In this document: positions 8,468 through 16,388 of the stretch, piece after piece | Numbering within the stretch: position 1 is the stretch's first letter | Layout: every line of letters begins with the position of its first letter | From: Flavobacterium sp. SLB02 | Lineage (GTDB): Bacteria; Bacteroidota; Bacteroidia; Flavobacteriales; Flavobacteriaceae | NCBI RefSeq assembly: GCF_009664855.1 | Contig: NZ_CP045928.1 | Coordinates: 6,176,518-6,240,517, forward strand | DNA: 64,000 bases | Direction: 5' to 3' | Made by a program: the position numbers and the translations under genes | The notes under the pieces: generated by a model | What the model was told of the DNA's origin: nothing | The model's database searches: none | What the model saw: only the letters and a program-made list of their open reading frames with translations

Positions 8468-8605
8468 TTACACAAAGATACATAGCCTTTATTTACCTAA
8501 AAAAGGCGTTTCACTTATTTAAAATTTACATAGCTATGTGAAAAAAATGTATTTCTTTTTTATCTCCTTTACGAGACATAAAAATCTATGCTTCTATGTG
8601 TTTAA
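8468..8605 (+). repeat. Dispersed repeat family R1, copy B
   Basis: A 138-bp element with imperfect terminal inverted repeats. The left end is TTTACACAAAGATACATAG; the right end reads on the opposite strand as TAAACACATAGAAGCATAG. The interior holds AAAAAAGGCGTTTCACTT and ACATAGCTATGTG. It occupies most of the gap between the radical-SAM gene and its TIGR03915 partner. No reading frame is present, so it is MITE-like. Confidence 0.7.
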
Positions 8606-8664
8606 TAATATTTTTTTGTGGCATGTGCAAAGCAAATAGAATTACAATCGCTGAATTAAATTAA

Positions 8665-9447
8665 ATGACACAGGTAATTTACGATGGAACTTATGAAGGC
8701 TGGATTACAGCCGTATTCGAAATTTATGAATATAAATTGAAGGATATTGTTTTTGCCAAAAACGAAGCTTCTGCCGATTTGCTTTTTTCGACCAATCATA
8801 TCGTGATTACAGATGAGGTAAAAGTAAAACGCGTTTTAAGCGGTTTGCAAAAACGTCTTTCGAAAAATGGACTTCAGGGTTTGTATCACGCCTTTTTATC
8901 AGAAACCCATAAGATCGAAGAAATCATGTTTCGGTATGTACAATATGTATTGTCAAGTTCTGTAAATGTAGAAGATGATTTTGGTCATAATGATGTTTTA
9001 GAACTTCGAAAAGCCATTCGACTGACCGGGAAAGAAGCACATCGAATGGAGGCATTTGTCAGGTTTCAATTAACAAAAGACCAATTGTATTATGCAATCG
9101 TCGAACCCCATTGCAATGTCCTGCCTCTTATAGAAAATCATTTTAAAAACCGTTATGCTGATCAGCGCTGGTTAATTTATGATGCAAAGCGTAAATATGG
9201 TATTTATTATGACCTTAAAAATGTTTCGACAGTAGCATTACAATTTAATACTGAATCTAATTCTTTTAAATTCTTAGCCGAAATAAGCGATGAGGGCGAA
9301 GAACTTTTTCAGGATTTATGGCGCAATTATTTCAAGAGTGTCAATATCGAATCCCGAAAAAATACAAAGCTTCATCTTCAGCATATGCCAAAACGATATT
9401 GGAAAAATCTGACGGAGAAAATTCCGGATATAAAGGATCGGATTTAG
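8665..9447 (+). CDS. TIGR03915 family putative DNA repair/metabolism protein
   Basis: The 260-residue protein has no membrane segment and no recognised catalytic signature. It is identified by its overall sequence (opening VIYDGTYEGWITAVFEIYEYK, with YAIVEPHCNVLPLIENHF in the middle) and by lying directly after the radical-SAM gene. Across bacteria this family is found next to TIGR03916 radical-SAM proteins and is thought to work with them in DNA metabolism. Here the UdgX-type third member is not adjacent; the next gene downstream is an antiporter on the other strand. Role is inferred from association only. Confidence 0.85.
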   Translation: MTQVIYDGTYEGWITAVFEIYEYKLKDIVFAKNEASADLLFSTNHIVITDEVKVKRVLSGLQKRLSKNGLQGLYHAFLSETHKIEEIMFRYVQYVLSSSVNVEDDFGHNDVLELRKAIRLTGKEAHRMEAFVRFQLTKDQLYYAIVEPHCNVLPLIENHFKNRYADQRWLIYDAKRKYGIYYDLKNVSTVALQFNTESNSFKFLAEISDEGEELFQDLWRNYFKSVNIESRKNTKLHLQHMPKRYWKNLTEKIPDIKDRI

Positions 9448-9470
9448 TAGAATGCTATAATAAATGACTT

Positions 9471-11051
9471 TTAAATATAACGTAATTTTTCCTCTTCAAT
9501 ATCTAAATAATGCATTTGTCGCCTAATGATGGTTTCATCCAGAGTTTGGTCTTCTTTGTTTTTACTGATCAGCCATTGCCTTTGCTTATTTAATAAATCG
9601 AGATAAATTACTTTAAGCTCTTTTCCTATTTCTTCATCATCAATGCCATTACTGTATTGTTCCCATTTGTGAATAAGATGCTGTAGCGAAGTATTATGTT
9701 CGATCTGATCGCTATAATTGGTTTTAAGATAATCTAAAGCAAATTCCGCCAATTCATGACGCAGGTTATTGTGAGCTTCTTCTTTTGGAAGAGGATCATA
9801 GACATCTGTAAGATTGATTTTTTTAATGAAATACGGTAATGTGAGTCCCTGAATAACGAGGGTTAAAAGAATAACGATAAAAGTGATAAACAAGATAAGA
9901 TTTCGCTGCGGAAAGCCATTGCCATTATCTAGATAAACAGGTATAGATAAGGCTGCAGCCAATGATACTACGCCTCTCATTCCGGTCCAGCCCAATATAA
10001 AGGGAGTTTTGTAACCGGGATTTCTACTATCGGCAACGGTAATAAAATTTCGTGCAATAAGAGTCACAAGGACCGCACCGTAAGAAGATAAAATCCTGCT
10101 GGCAATTAAAACAAATGTTATCAAGACACCATAACCAATTGCCGACGAAATGCTAACAGCTTCGACTTTAAGTCCGTTTGTAATTTGTGGCAGATCTAGG
10201 CCAATCAGCATAAACACAAAACCATTGAGTATAAAAGTAAGACTCTGCCAGACATTTATACCCTGCAAACGAGATCTACTGCTCAAAAATCGGTGTCGGT
10301 TGTTCGACAATAACAATCCGCCACATACAACCGCCAATACACCGGAACTATGAACTTCTTCGGCAGCAAGATATATAATATACGGCGTTGCTAGTGATAA
10401 AACGATATCTACATTGGCATCTGTAGGTAAATATTTGTGCGCTTTCATAAAAAGCCATCCAATTAATAAACCAATTCCAACGCCACCAAATATCATCCAG
10501 CTAAAACTTACTGCAGCTTTATAAAATATAAACTGCTCTGTCGCTACGGCAATCATCGCAAATCTGAAAATAATTAAGGACGAAGCATCATTCAGTAAAC
10601 TTTCGCCTTCTAAAATCGATGAAATAGTTTTAGGCACTTTTACAAATTTCAAAATAGCACCGGCACTTACCGCATCAGGAGGCGATACAATTCCGCCCAG
10701 GACAAAACCCAATGCTAATGAAAATCCCGGTATGATATAATTCGCAACTAATGCTACAGATAGTGCCGAGACAAAAACAACGACAAAGGCAAAACTGGTA
10801 ATAATACGTCGCCAGCGCCACATTTCTTTCCATGAAACCGTCCAGGCAGCTTCGTATAATAATGGCGGCAGAAATATAAAGAAGATAAGATCAGGTTCGA
10901 TTTGTATTAAAGGTACTTTGGGAATAAAACTGATAGCCAATCCAGCCAATACTAATAATATTGGATAAGCTACTTTTATTTTATTAGCCAACATAATCAG
11001 TAATAAAATAATAATTAACAGACCTAAATAAAAAGGGAAATTCTCAAGCAT
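9471..11051 (-). CDS. CPA1-family Na+/H+ antiporter
   Basis: The 526-residue protein has about twelve hydrophobic helices in the first 410 residues and a hydrophilic, charged C-terminal tail of about 115 residues. Family motifs are visible: GGIVSPPDAVSAGAILKF (the PD pair of the ion site) and GESLLNDASSLIIFRF. The role is exchange of cytoplasmic Na+ (or K+) for H+ in pH and salt homeostasis at the inner membrane. An AraC-family regulator gene ends 18 bp upstream on the same strand, so the two are probably one operon. The cation preference cannot be told from sequence. Confidence 0.92.
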   Translation of the reverse strand: MLENFPFYLGLLIIILLLIMLANKIKVAYPILLVLAGLAISFIPKVPLIQIEPDLIFFIFLPPLLYEAAWTVSWKEMWRWRRIITSFAFVVVFVSALSVALVANYIIPGFSLALGFVLGGIVSPPDAVSAGAILKFVKVPKTISSILEGESLLNDASSLIIFRFAMIAVATEQFIFYKAAVSFSWMIFGGVGIGLLIGWLFMKAHKYLPTDANVDIVLSLATPYIIYLAAEEVHSSGVLAVVCGGLLLSNNRHRFLSSRSRLQGINVWQSLTFILNGFVFMLIGLDLPQITNGLKVEAVSISSAIGYGVLITFVLIASRILSSYGAVLVTLIARNFITVADSRNPGYKTPFILGWTGMRGVVSLAAALSIPVYLDNGNGFPQRNLILFITFIVILLTLVIQGLTLPYFIKKINLTDVYDPLPKEEAHNNLRHELAEFALDYLKTNYSDQIEHNTSLQHLIHKWEQYSNGIDDEEIGKELKVIYLDLLNKQRQWLISKNKEDQTLDETIIRRQMHYLDIEEEKLRYI

Positions 11052-11069
11052 TCTTTTGGTTTATGGATT

Positions 11070-11966
11070 TTAGTTTAAACTTCTGTATTCAATTGGGGTG
11101 TAACCCGTATTCTTTTTAAACATTCGATTAAAATGCTGCGGATATTTAAAACCCAGTTCAAATGCGATTTGACTAATCGATTTATCAGTATCAAAAATTC
11201 GTTCCTTGGCTAAGGTAATTAATTTTAACTGAATGTGTTCCTGAGCAGATTTGCCTGTTTCTTTTTTAATTAAATCTCCAAAATAATTAGCAGAAAGATG
11301 CAAACGATCTGCAAAATATCCCACCGAAGGCAAACCTGAATCTTGCGCGTTTTCAGATTGAAAATAGGCATTTAGTAAGTTCTCAAATTTTGATAAAATA
11401 TCAGTATTGATATTCTCACGGGTAATAAATTGTCTGTCGTAAAAACGCACACAATAATTTAAAAGTAGCTCTATGTTATTACTTATAATGTTTTTGCTGT
11501 GTTTATCAATAGACTGGCTTAATTCATATTCTAATTTACTAAATAAATCTTTTATTATTTGCTGTTCTTTCAAAGATAGATGAAGCGCTTCGTGCGAGTC
11601 ATAAGAGAAGAATGAATATTGACTTATATTTTTAGCCAATGAAGTTCCTCTTATCAGATCAGGATGAAAAAGTAATGTTAAACCTGTAGATTTATAATTG
11701 TCTGTATTATTAACCTCAAGTACTTGTCCGGGGGCTACAAAAACCATTGTACCATCATCATAATCATAATTATTACGCCCGTATTTTAGTTCGCCGCAAT
11801 TTCCGGCTTTTAAAAATATAGCATAAAAACTAAAGTGTATGCGGATATGATTGGGGAGTGCTTTACTATTAGAATTATCAAAAACACTTATTAAAGGATG
11901 CTGTGTTTCAATATCTTTTAATTGATTGTACTGTGCAACTTTTTCGAGTTTTATGATACGATCCAT
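11070..11966 (-). CDS. AraC-family transcriptional regulator
   Basis: The protein has 298 residues. The N-terminal cupin-like sensor region (about 45-150) precedes a C-terminal AraC-type DNA-binding domain (about 200-298), with ISQIAFELGFKYPQHFNRMF and the terminal GYTPIEYR. It lies just upstream of the antiporter gene (18 bp) and is divergent from an aldo/keto reductase gene 191 bp away. In many Bacteroidota such regulators control a divergent oxidoreductase. Control of the reductase is therefore the simplest reading, with the antiporter as a second possible target. Confidence 0.9.
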   Translation of the reverse strand: MDRIIKLEKVAQYNQLKDIETQHPLISVFDNSNSKALPNHIRIHFSFYAIFLKAGNCGELKYGRNNYDYDDGTMVFVAPGQVLEVNNTDNYKSTGLTLLFHPDLIRGTSLAKNISQYSFFSYDSHEALHLSLKEQQIIKDLFSKLEYELSQSIDKHSKNIISNNIELLLNYCVRFYDRQFITRENINTDILSKFENLLNAYFQSENAQDSGLPSVGYFADRLHLSANYFGDLIKKETGKSAQEHIQLKLITLAKERIFDTDKSISQIAFELGFKYPQHFNRMFKKNTGYTPIEYRSLN

Positions 11967-12157
11967 GATGCGTCTATGAAATTATACATACAAATATACT
12001 ACTCAGATTTTTAATAACTTAGCTTGATTATGCAAATCAGTAAAAATGGTTAGAATGGCAGTAATATGTATTATAGACAGCTGGAATTATTAGAGGAAAT
12101 TTGTAGTATTAAAAATGATAATCAAGGTATCATATCAATATTTTTAAAAATTAAGTT

Positions 12158-13138
12158 ATGGAAAAGAGAATATTAGGAACTCAGGGTTTAGAAGTTTCTG
12201 CACTGGGATTGGGTTGCATGGGATTAAGTTTTGCCTATGGTGCCCAAATAGAAAAACAACAGGCTATAAAAATAATTAGGGAAGCCTATGAACAGGGTAT
12301 TACTTTTTTTGATACTGCCGAAGCATATGGTATTGCCAATGAAGAGTTGGTAGGAGAAGCTTTAAGCCCGTTTAGAAAAGAAGTAGTTATTGCGACCAAA
12401 TTTGGTTTTAAAGGAGGACAGGCGTTTAACGGACAAGACAGCCGACCAGAAAATATCAGAGCTGTTGCCGAGGAATCTTTAAGACGTTTAAAAACCGATG
12501 TTATTGATTTATTCTACCAACACAGAGTAGATCAAAATGTGCCAATGGAAGATGTTGCAGGAACGGTAAAAGATCTTATACAAGAAGGGAAAGTAAAATA
12601 TTTTGGAATGTCTGAAGCGGGTGTATCCTCTATTCGAAAGGCACATGCCGTTCAGCCAGTGTCTGCTTTACAAAGCGAATATTCTATTTGGTGGAGAGAA
12701 CCTGAAGTAGAAATTTTGCCAACACTTGAAGAATTAGGAATTGGTTTTGTACCGTTTAGCCCTTTAGGAAGAGGATTTCTAACAGGTGCAATTACCGAAA
12801 GTACAAGTTTTGAAGCGACCGATTTTAGAAATTCGTTACCTCGTTTTAGTGAAGAAAACAGAAAAGCCAATCAAAAATTAGTGGACTTATTATCTTCCAT
12901 TGCTTCTCAAAAACAAGCAACTCCTGCGCAAATTGCATTGGGTTGGTTGTTGGTACAAAAAACCTGGATTGCTCCAATTCCAGGAACAACAAAATCACAC
13001 CGATTAACAGAAAATATTGGTGGAGCCTCAATTAAACTATCTGTAGATGATATTAAAAAAATTGATGATGCTTTTGCCCAAACCACCATACAAGGAGATC
13101 GATATCCTGCACAATTGCAAAAATCGGTAGACAAATAA
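12158..13138 (+). CDS. Aldo/keto reductase
   Basis: The 326-residue protein is a complete NADPH-dependent TIM-barrel oxidoreductase. The catalytic tetrad is visible: Asp52 and Tyr57 (FFDTAEAYG), Lys81 (IATKFGF) and His122 (FYQHRVD). The C-terminal cofactor-binding segment is IAPIPGTTKSHRLTEN. It reduces aldehydes or ketones, or catalyses the reverse reaction. The sequence resembles the YajO/plant auxin-induced-like branch, often linked to detoxification. A divergent AraC-family regulator lies 191 bp upstream. The substrate is not predictable. Confidence 0.92.
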   Translation: MEKRILGTQGLEVSALGLGCMGLSFAYGAQIEKQQAIKIIREAYEQGITFFDTAEAYGIANEELVGEALSPFRKEVVIATKFGFKGGQAFNGQDSRPENIRAVAEESLRRLKTDVIDLFYQHRVDQNVPMEDVAGTVKDLIQEGKVKYFGMSEAGVSSIRKAHAVQPVSALQSEYSIWWREPEVEILPTLEELGIGFVPFSPLGRGFLTGAITESTSFEATDFRNSLPRFSEENRKANQKLVDLLSSIASQKQATPAQIALGWLLVQKTWIAPIPGTTKSHRLTENIGGASIKLSVDDIKKIDDAFAQTTIQGDRYPAQLQKSVDK

Positions 13139-13169
13139 AAAAAATAAAACTCTTAGTATAATTATTTTT

Positions 13170-13317
13170 AACACATAGTCCCGATAGCTATCGGGATTGT
13201 AAAATTATAAAAGGCGTTTCACTAGCATTAATTCATCCCGATAGCTATCGAGACTATGTGTGAAGAAACTTGTTTCTTTTTTATCCTCTTTTACAGTTCT
13301 ATAACCTATGTTTCTAT
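13170..13317 (+). repeat. Dispersed repeat family R1, copy C, with two embedded palindromes
   Basis: Same orientation as copy B. Its ends are AACACATAG on the left and CTATGTTTCTATGTGTT on the right, with core AAAAGGCGTTTCACT at 13209-13223. It differs by carrying TCCCGATAGCTATCGGGA at 13179-13196 and a one-mismatch version at 13236-13253. Both sit where copy B has plain CATAG or ATAGCTAT sequence. Confidence 0.65.
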
Positions 13318-13361
13318 GTGTTAAATTGTTTTTATTCTTAATTAGACCCTCAACACACAAA

Positions 13362-13395
13362 ACCCTTAAATAATTTTAGTATTTAAGGGTCTGTT
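13362..13395. terminator. Terminator between aldo/keto reductase and map
   Basis: ACCCTTAAATA (13362-13372) pairs perfectly with TATTTAAGGGT (13380-13390), followed on the plus strand by CTGTTTTT. It lies between convergent genes and may serve both. Confidence 0.65.
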
Positions 13396-13418
13396 TTTAA
13401 GTATCGTTTGAGAATCTG

Positions 13419-14183
13419 TTAATTCCAGATTCCGTTCATTTCGGTTAAAATAATAGGTTTGCCGTTCGTAACCACAATAGTATGTTCGTGTTGCGCCATA
13501 TGTCCGCCTTTGTTGCCTACCATCGTCCAGCCATCCTTAAGTTCTACCGCAATAGAGGATGAGGTCGAGATAAAAGTTTCAATTGCTACAACAGAATCTT
13601 TCTTAAAACGCCTTTGATCAAATCGGTTTTTATAGTTTAATAATTCATCCGGTTGTTCGTGTAAGCTTCTGCCAATGCCGTGTCCGCCCAGATTTTTGAT
13701 TACTTTATAACCTCTTTTTTTAGCTTCTGTTTCGATAAGATAACCTATTTCAGAAATTTTTACTCCGCCTTTTATATTGTCTATTGCTTTTTGTAAAATA
13801 TCTTTTGATGCGTCAACCAGTTTTTGGTGTCCGTTTACATCTTCACCAATTACAAACGAACCTCCGTTATCTGACCAGAAACCATCCAGTTCTGCCGATA
13901 CATCAATGTTTATTAAATCACCTTCGTTAAGAATTCTTTTATCTGAGGGAATACCGTGACAAAATTCATTGTTTACACTGATGCAAGTCCATCCCGGAAA
14001 ACCATACGTTAAATAAGGAGCCGATTTTGCGCCTAATTCATTCAGGATTTTTCCGCCATAATCGTCTAGTTCTTTTGTCGTCATTCCTGCTTTGGCAAAG
14101 TTTCTCATTTCTTTCAAAGTATAAGCCACAGCTTCACTGACCTTTTGCATTGCTATTAATTCTGACTCTTGTTTTATTGACAT
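13419..14183 (-). CDS. map: Type I methionine aminopeptidase
   Basis: The 254-residue protein has the pita-bread fold and all expected residues: His76 (CHGIP), metal ligands Asp94 (NIDV), Asp105, His168 (GGHGIG), Glu202 and Glu233 (HEHTIVV). It removes the initiator Met from nascent proteins in the cytoplasm. There is no N-terminal zinc-finger extension, so it is the short bacterial form. It is not in a ribosomal-protein operon, so the genome may carry a second map elsewhere. A SIR2-family gene with an internal stop lies 37 bp upstream on the same strand. Confidence 0.93.
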   Translation of the reverse strand: MSIKQESELIAMQKVSEAVAYTLKEMRNFAKAGMTTKELDDYGGKILNELGAKSAPYLTYGFPGWTCISVNNEFCHGIPSDKRILNEGDLINIDVSAELDGFWSDNGGSFVIGEDVNGHQKLVDASKDILQKAIDNIKGGVKISEIGYLIETEAKKRGYKVIKNLGGHGIGRSLHEQPDELLNYKNRFDQRRFKKDSVVAIETFISTSSSIAVELKDGWTMVGNKGGHMAQHEHTIVVTNGKPIILTEMNGIWN

Positions 14184-14220
14184 GATTTTATTTTTTCTGA
14201 TTTTTTAATTTTCGTTGATC

Positions 14221-15045
14221 TTAGCAGATGTTCTTAAATATTTCTTTTATGGTTTTAAGATTTTCCGTTGAGGTGCCTCGAATAATAATTTTATTTTTCT
14301 TGTCTTTAATTAATTTTGTAAATAAATTATCCTCTGTATTGATATCAACAATTGTTCATCCGTATTTTAAAGTTGTTTCAGCAATTGCCATTGGTAAATT
14401 TGTTGCGCCGGAAGTACCAACAATAAAAAGAATACCTGAATTTTTAGCAATCTTCAAAGAGCTAAATCTTTTGTTTGTTTTTTCATCATAACGCTCATCA
14501 AACCATAAAATATTTGGCCTCATCCAGCTGCTGCATTCTTTGCATTTTAGTAATTCAATATCGTTTGCGGTTAGATCTTCATCGATATCTTTTCCTTTTA
14601 TTTCATCAGCAAGATGTACTATTTCTTTACAGCCATTAGAACATTTAATCTCTCTGTTATTGCCGTGAATTTCGTAAATTCTCTTTGTTCCCGCCCGCCT
14701 GTGTAAATTGTCTATGTTTTGAGTTATTAAATGAAATTTGTCTTCCAAAAGATTTTCAATCTCTACTATTTCGCGATGACTTTCGTTGGGTTCAGCATTT
14801 TCAAACATTTTTTTTCTAAAAAGAGAATATTGCCAAACCTCTTCCGGGTGTTCTTTAAAATATTTATAAGTTCCAAATTCCTCCGGTTTATGAAACTGAG
14901 TTCCTTTTATCCATATCCCGTCTATTCCTCTGTAAGTTGGTATTCCGCTATCAGCAGAAATTCCGGCGCCGGTCAAAAAGGTGAACAAATTTCGGTTGTT
15001 TTTATCATAAACCTTCTTTGTTATTTCATAAAGTTGTTCTTCCAT
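14221..15045 (-). pseudogene. SIR2-family NAD-dependent deacylase, interrupted by an in-frame TGA
   Basis: From the ATG at 15045 the frame encodes 229 residues with the NAD motif GAGISADSGIPTYRG (27-40), TQNIDNLHRRAG, catalytic His127 (EIHGN), zinc cysteines at 135, 139, 168 and 171, and VGTSGATNLP. It then stops at TGA (14356-14358) after TTLKYG. The same frame continues for 45 more codons (TIVDIN, IIIRGTSTE) to TAA at 14221-14223. That continuation looks exactly like the end of a SIR2 domain, which binds NAD ribose and closes the fold. The full length would be about 274 residues, normal for the family. The likeliest explanation is a nonsense mutation; sequencing error or read-through are alternatives. 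Confidence 0.8.
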
Positions 15046-15193
15046 ACTTTGATTTTTGTTTAATAAAAGAGCAAATAGTTTTGTCTTTATGAATTTGAAA
15101 ATGAATTATTAAATTCAAAATTAATTATTTTCGACCAGAATTAACTACACCATTTGCAAAAGCTAAAAATGAATTTTTCTAAACACTTTTTTA

Positions 15194-15221
15194 TTGAATC
15201 AAAAAGGATTTAATATATTTG
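15194..15221 (+). promoter_or_regulatory. Promoter of the GNAT gene, probably leaderless
   Basis: TTG (15194-15196) and TATATTTG (15214-15221) are separated by 17 bp, close to the Bacteroidota -33/-7 layout. The box ends only four bases before the ATG at 15226, so transcription would start at or very near the start codon. Confidence 0.55.
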
Positions 15222-15225
15222 AAAT

Positions 15226-15702
15226 ATGAGTACAGATAACAAAAATATAACGATCAGGCCTGCTGCCAATACTGATTTGCCTAAGCTCGCCGAATTCCTG
15301 CAGACTCTTGTTGACGCAGAACGACCATTTGATCCAACGCTAAAAGAGGGTGAAATATTCTATTATGATATACAGGAATTAATATCAGATAAAGCGACAG
15401 AAATTTTGGTTGTCGAAAGTAATAACGAAATTATCGGAAGTGGTTACGCGCAAATTCGATCTGCAAAACCATATGAAAAACACGAAGTATTTGGATATCT
15501 CGGCTTTATGTTTGTAAGCCCGGAATTTAGAGGACAAGGAATTAGCGGTTTATTACTCACCGCTCTTAAAAAATGGATTTTATCTCAGGGAATAACAGAG
15601 GTAAGGTTGCAGGTCTATGACGAAAATGAATCAGCAGTTAAAGCCTATGAAAAAGCAGGTTTCAAAAAAATCGTCACAACAATGCGCTGCGATATTGGTT
15701 AA
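15226..15702 (+). CDS. GNAT-family N-acetyltransferase
   Basis: The 158-residue protein is a single GNAT domain with the acetyl-CoA pyrophosphate loop SPEFRGQGISGLLLTALKKW (about 105-124) and the C-terminal VYDENESAVKAYEKAGF segment typical of the fold. It transfers an acetyl group from acetyl-CoA to an amine; the acceptor is unknown. The closely spaced promoter suggests a leaderless message. It is followed by a strong 22-bp hairpin terminator and a convergent small gene. Confidence 0.88.
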   Translation: MSTDNKNITIRPAANTDLPKLAEFLQTLVDAERPFDPTLKEGEIFYYDIQELISDKATEILVVESNNEIIGSGYAQIRSAKPYEKHEVFGYLGFMFVSPEFRGQGISGLLLTALKKWILSQGITEVRLQVYDENESAVKAYEKAGFKKIVTTMRCDIG

Positions 15703-15743
15703 GTCTTTTTGACAAAGTCAATTTTAAAGTTTTCGAAATAAAT

Positions 15744-15792
15744 TTACCAAACAAGCCCTTAAACAATTACTGTTTAAGGGCTTGTTTGGTAA
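15744..15792. terminator. Bidirectional 22-bp hairpin terminator
   Basis: ACCAAACAAGCCCTTAAACA (15746-15765) pairs without mismatch with 15771-15790, and two more A-T pairs extend the stem. The loop is ATTAC. It lies between convergent genes. The flanking T-run is weak, so termination relies on stem strength. Confidence 0.7.
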
Positions 15793-15812
15793 TAAATATG
15801 GCAGATAATTTA

Positions 15813-16070
15813 TTATTTCTCTTCCTGTAAACCATCAACAGCAGAAATCTGGTCCAATATATTGGTTTGGTTGGGCGAGATATAGTTTTTTACTTCAGAA
15901 GGGGCTTCTTTCTTAAAAAGAATGTCTAATGCATTGTAAAGCTTCAATAAAACGTCTCTGTCTTCTTTTTCAATTTCTAAAGCACTATTAAAATTAAAAA
16001 CATAATTATTCGAATTGCGTACTTCTACTTTGATCGTTTTTGATGTGATTTTAAATTTAACTATATCCAT
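15813..16070 (-). CDS. Small protein of unknown function (85 residues)
   Basis: An 85-residue frame opens MDIVKFKITSKTIKVEV and has an amphipathic helix-like middle (REVLLKLYNALD-like pattern) and an acidic tail. It has no signal peptide, membrane segment or known motif. It is convergent with the GNAT gene, with a strong hairpin between them, which supports it being a real transcription unit. I do not recognise the family. Codon use resembles that of its neighbours. Confidence 0.6.
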   Translation of the reverse strand: MDIVKFKITSKTIKVEVRNSNNYVFNFNSALEIEKEDRDVLLKLYNALDILFKKEAPSEVKNYISPNQTNILDQISAVDGLQEEK

Positions 16071-16388
16071 ATTGTTAGCGCATTAATTATTTTACAAAAA
16101 TGGGACTTTAACCCCAATTAGCATTATTATTTTTTATGTTTTTTTATGTGTAAAGAAAAGTTTTAGATAATAAGGATTTGAAAGAGTCTATTTTTGAACT
16201 TAATGTGATAGACTACACTTTTGATATAAAACCTTATCTTTTATATGAACAACAATTTAGGCCTAAAATTGACTTCAGTATTTTATTCATTTCTGAGTTT
16301 TATTTCTTAATCTAGGTTAACCGGGAAACAGCAAGAGCTGAGGTAAATTTGTAAAAGAAAATCAAAACAACTTAATACATAAAATATC
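16071..16388 (+). promoter_or_regulatory. 318-bp gene-free stretch with the mhqO-like promoter
   Basis: No gene is seen here. Near the right end there is a -7 box TAAATTTG (16344-16351) and, 21 bp upstream of it, the palindrome GGTTAACC (16315-16322), a possible operator. The rest is AT-rich sequence without repeats that I could detect. Confidence 0.45.

Noticed and set aside
9471..11051. Antiporter as a K+ efflux (CPA2) protein
   Set aside because: Motif GESLLNDAS and the PD pair fit CPA1, and no RCK/TrkA domain is present.
12652..13134. Minus-strand frames inside the aldo/keto reductase gene
   Set aside because: They are shadows of the coding strand with no start region or homology.
14356..14358. 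TGA codon as selenocysteine in the SIR2 gene
   Set aside because: SIR2 proteins have no Sec position there, no SECIS-type structure is evident, and Flavobacteria generally lack the Sec machinery. A nonsense mutation is simpler.
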